A DNA stretch of 53,320 nucleotides from contig NZ_LSRS01000002.1 of assembly GCF_009932395.1 (NCBI RefSeq), forward strand, positions 475,350 through 528,669, written 5' to 3'. Numbering within the stretch: the first letter of the stretch is position 1; the number at the start of each line of letters is the position of its first letter. This DNA is from Sporotomaculum syntrophicum (GTDB lineage: Bacteria; Bacillota; Desulfotomaculia; Desulfotomaculales; Desulfallaceae). Below the pieces are notes generated by a model. It was not told the origin of the DNA. It searched no databases and saw only the letters and a program-made list of their open reading frames with translations. Both the position numbers and the translations under genes were made by a program. This document shows, piece by piece, positions 50,791-53,320 of the stretch.

Positions 50791-50903
50791 TAAGATCACC
50801 TTCCTAGCAAAGCTTCACTGCCACGATGGCAGCGCAAATTTAAAATTATAATACTCGGCACGATGGGTAATGTTACTATATTAAATTGAATAGGTTGGTT
50901 TGC

Positions 50904-51362
50904 ATGAAAATAATCAATAATCAAAACTTCATTACTAACCGGCAAATTTTAGACATTATCCAGTTATTAGGAAAAGAGTATGCGCCGCATACTATAGTGC
51001 TTTATGAAACCCGGCTAGATATGTTTAAGTTTTTTCCCAGGTGCTTTAATTTTGCCTTGGATGAGTTTAGTGGACAACTGGAAGGGGTTTATGAGGAATC
51101 TACCGATACAGTATATATATTTATTTTTGTGCAGACTGACGATGGGGATGATGTACATAGTCGGCAGTTATATTCGCTGCATGCTCTAATGCATGAACTT
51201 AGACACCGGTTTCAAGCTGTTACAAATTATTTAACCTGTGACGATACTCGAGCGGAACAAGATGCTGATCAGTTTGCCACCAGCTTTATTAATGAGCGAT
51301 CGCGCCAGATTAGCAAGATTATGAACTGGCCAGATGAATGGACCGTTGAAGAAGAACGTTAG
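50904..51362 (+). CDS. small HExxH protein, putative metalloprotease
   Basis: 152 residues from ATG 50904; a TTG at 50886 is also in frame, and neither has a strong ribosome binding site. The zinc motif MHELRH (near residue 97) is followed by AEQDADQFATSFIN, with acidic residues placed as third-ligand candidates. Such minimal gluzincin domains occur as stand-alone proteins of unknown function, and some belong to mobile elements. No signal peptide. It stands alone between SodC-LysM and a CBM25-like gene on the other strand. Confidence 0.65.
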   Translation: MKIINNQNFITNRQILDIIQLLGKEYAPHTIVLYETRLDMFKFFPRCFNFALDEFSGQLEGVYEESTDTVYIFIFVQTDDGDDVHSRQLYSLHALMHELRHRFQAVTNYLTCDDTRAEQDADQFATSFINERSRQISKIMNWPDEWTVEEER

Positions 51363-51391
51363 AAGGCCCTGCAGGTTGAACAGGGCCTTCT
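51361..51391. terminator. terminator between convergent genes
   Basis: AGAAGGCCCTG and CAGGGCCTTCT form an 11-base perfect stem over nine bases. No strong T run follows, so it may work in both directions or weakly. Confidence 0.7.
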
Positions 51392-51412
51392 AAGTGTATC
51401 TACTTAGCTTAA

Positions 51413-51739
51413 TTAATCCACAAGGTTAAAGCACCAGTTTTGCCCGTTATTATTATCCCAGTTGCAAGCGCTGTCCTTAAAACAGAAGTTGATGTTACTG
51501 CGTTCCATTTGAATGGTTTTTTCCCAGCCATTAGCAGAGCGTTCCATTCGGTGGTCATAAACATTGTCCCAATAGCTCCCTATACCCGTATGCAGGTATA
51601 CCTGGGTAGCTCCTGATTTAGCAAGTAAGCCATTGTAACAAATAGTTATATCTTTTCTGTCAGGATGCATAAATTTAACCGAGATGCCTGCCCTGGAATC
51701 ATAATCTCCTCGCCCATTATTGGCTTTCAGTTGATGCAT
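51413..51739 (-). CDS. CBM25-like carbohydrate-binding protein
   Basis: 108 residues: GISVKFMHPDRKDITICYNGLL, VYLHTGIGSYWDNVYDHRM and the end FCFKDSACNWDNNNGQNWCF match the beta-sandwich CBM25 (starch-binding) domain found in amylases. Here the domain stands alone with no catalytic part and no clear signal peptide. The NWDNNNGQNW loop holds the usual tryptophans. It may bind glycogen or spore/cell polysaccharide. AGGTGTTTG lies upstream of ATG 51739. Confidence 0.82.
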   Translation of the reverse strand: MHQLKANNGRGDYDSRAGISVKFMHPDRKDITICYNGLLAKSGATQVYLHTGIGSYWDNVYDHRMERSANGWEKTIQMERSNINFCFKDSACNWDNNNGQNWCFNLVD

Positions 51740-51889
51740 ACAAACACCTCCAAATTATTTTGTATTTTTTCCTCGTGAAATACTGAGTTAGTTTTCCCTA
51801 AAGCAAGTGCTATAACACTTGTAATAATTAAATGAGCTTGGATATACAGGGAACAGAACATTTTAATTTGTAAATGGGTTAAAGTGCTA

Positions 51890-51918
51890 TTGCAAAAAGC
51901 ATATATTAGTGGTATTAT
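51890..51918 (+). promoter_or_regulatory. rrn promoter P1
   Basis: TTGCAA (51890-51895), 17 bases, TATTAT (51913-51918). Confidence 0.65.
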
Positions 51919-52016
51919 TACAAATGTCGCCGCTACTATAGCGGTACAATAAACAAAACTAGTTCAATATTGGTAATAATTTTGGACAAGTTGTTGAGAT
52001 ATTCCACAAATTGTCT

Positions 52017-52045
52017 TTGACAAGATACACACAAAATGCTATAAC
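52017..52045 (+). promoter_or_regulatory. rrn promoter P2
   Basis: TTGACA (52017-52022), 17 bases, TATAAC (52040-52045): near-consensus. Transcription would start near 52052. Confidence 0.9.
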
Positions 52046-52232
52046 GAAGTTCCAATCACCAAAAAACTAGATGGTCCTTGAAAACTAAACAGTGCAAAGA
52101 GATGTAAAACGAACGCAGTCGTGAATGGTCCATAGCGACCAATATGAAACGACAGCAACCGAACCAAACCTCGTCAAGCGAAAGCAAAGCGAGAAATAAA
52201 AAAAGAGAGCAAAGATTAAACTCTTTTGAATA

Positions 52233-53320
<1,088 letters not shown>

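Larger units (their letters stand above)
51740..52232. other. rRNA operon control and leader region
   Basis: About 490 bases with no gene: two promoters, a boxA-like CTTGAAAACTAAACAG (about 52078-52093) and the leader of the 16S gene. Confidence 0.7.

Overview
The window looks like chromosome of a spore-forming, anaerobic Firmicute of the Desulfotomaculum/Peptococcaceae type. The evidence is an alpha/beta small acid-soluble spore protein, a sporulation-kinase-like sensor kinase, SpoIIE/STAS partner-switching genes, several ferredoxin-like proteins, strong AGGAGG ribosome binding sites, frequent TTG starts, and a 16S rRNA with an enlarged V1 helix of the kind known from some Desulfotomaculum. 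The genus assignment is inference; the start of the 16S gene (52233-53320) would settle it.

Layout. 1-5051 is a decayed accessory region: the end of an IS3-type transposase, a 5'-truncated TOTE-type helicase, a frameshifted AlbA_2/ATPase protein, an intact creatininase-family gene, a RAMP (Csm5-like) scrap and the last domain of a PEP-utilising enzyme. 5121-9627 holds a membrane methyltransferase and an iron-sulfur flavoprotein on the minus strand, a highly symmetrical operator-like array, a DesK/NarL-type two-component system and an HExxH protein. 9665-10260 is insertion-sequence debris. 10392-13577 carries a double DUF3231 protein, a DUF1413-like protein and a glycosyltransferase. 13802-18470 is a partner-switching module: a minus-strand STAS protein with a C-terminal kinase-like domain, divergent from a membrane SpoIIE phosphatase/HATPase fusion and a stand-alone STAS antagonist. 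18619-25059 has an SLH-domain surface protein, Hsp20, a class V aminotransferase, a CNNM/CorC membrane protein, a MazG-like small protein, a possible small RNA and a queuosine-precursor transporter behind a preQ1-I riboswitch.

25523-35401 is mostly housekeeping: glutamine synthetase (with no canonical start codon), oligoendopeptidase F, a HAD phosphatase, an unusual Fe-S protein with a CCCCSCCC motif, a uridine-kinase-like protein, a ferredoxin and a HIT protein. 35506-35766 is a tRNA-His/Gln/Lys cluster. It is followed by a spore protein, a DUF763 gene, pyrE, and a LysM-NlpC/P60 hydrolase behind a c-di-AMP (ydaO) riboswitch. 39858-46117 has a GIY-YIG protein, a DUF523/TudS-like protein, TypA/BipA and a secreted beta-propeller protein. 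46520-51739 has a PAS-GAF-PAS histidine kinase, an MFS transporter, a LysM-Cu/Zn SOD fusion, a small HExxH protein and a CBM25-like protein. The window ends in an rRNA operon with two good promoters, cut off within the 16S gene.

Most gene borders carry clear intrinsic terminators, so operons are short. Starts were moved from the longest open frame to the codon with a properly spaced Shine-Dalgarno wherever the sequence showed one. The most promising items for follow-up are the STAS-kinase/SpoIIE module, the four-heptamer symmetrical array, the non-AUG glnA start, the CCCCSCCC Fe-S protein, the preQ1 riboswitch, the candidate small RNA at 24242-24350 and the expanded 16S helix.
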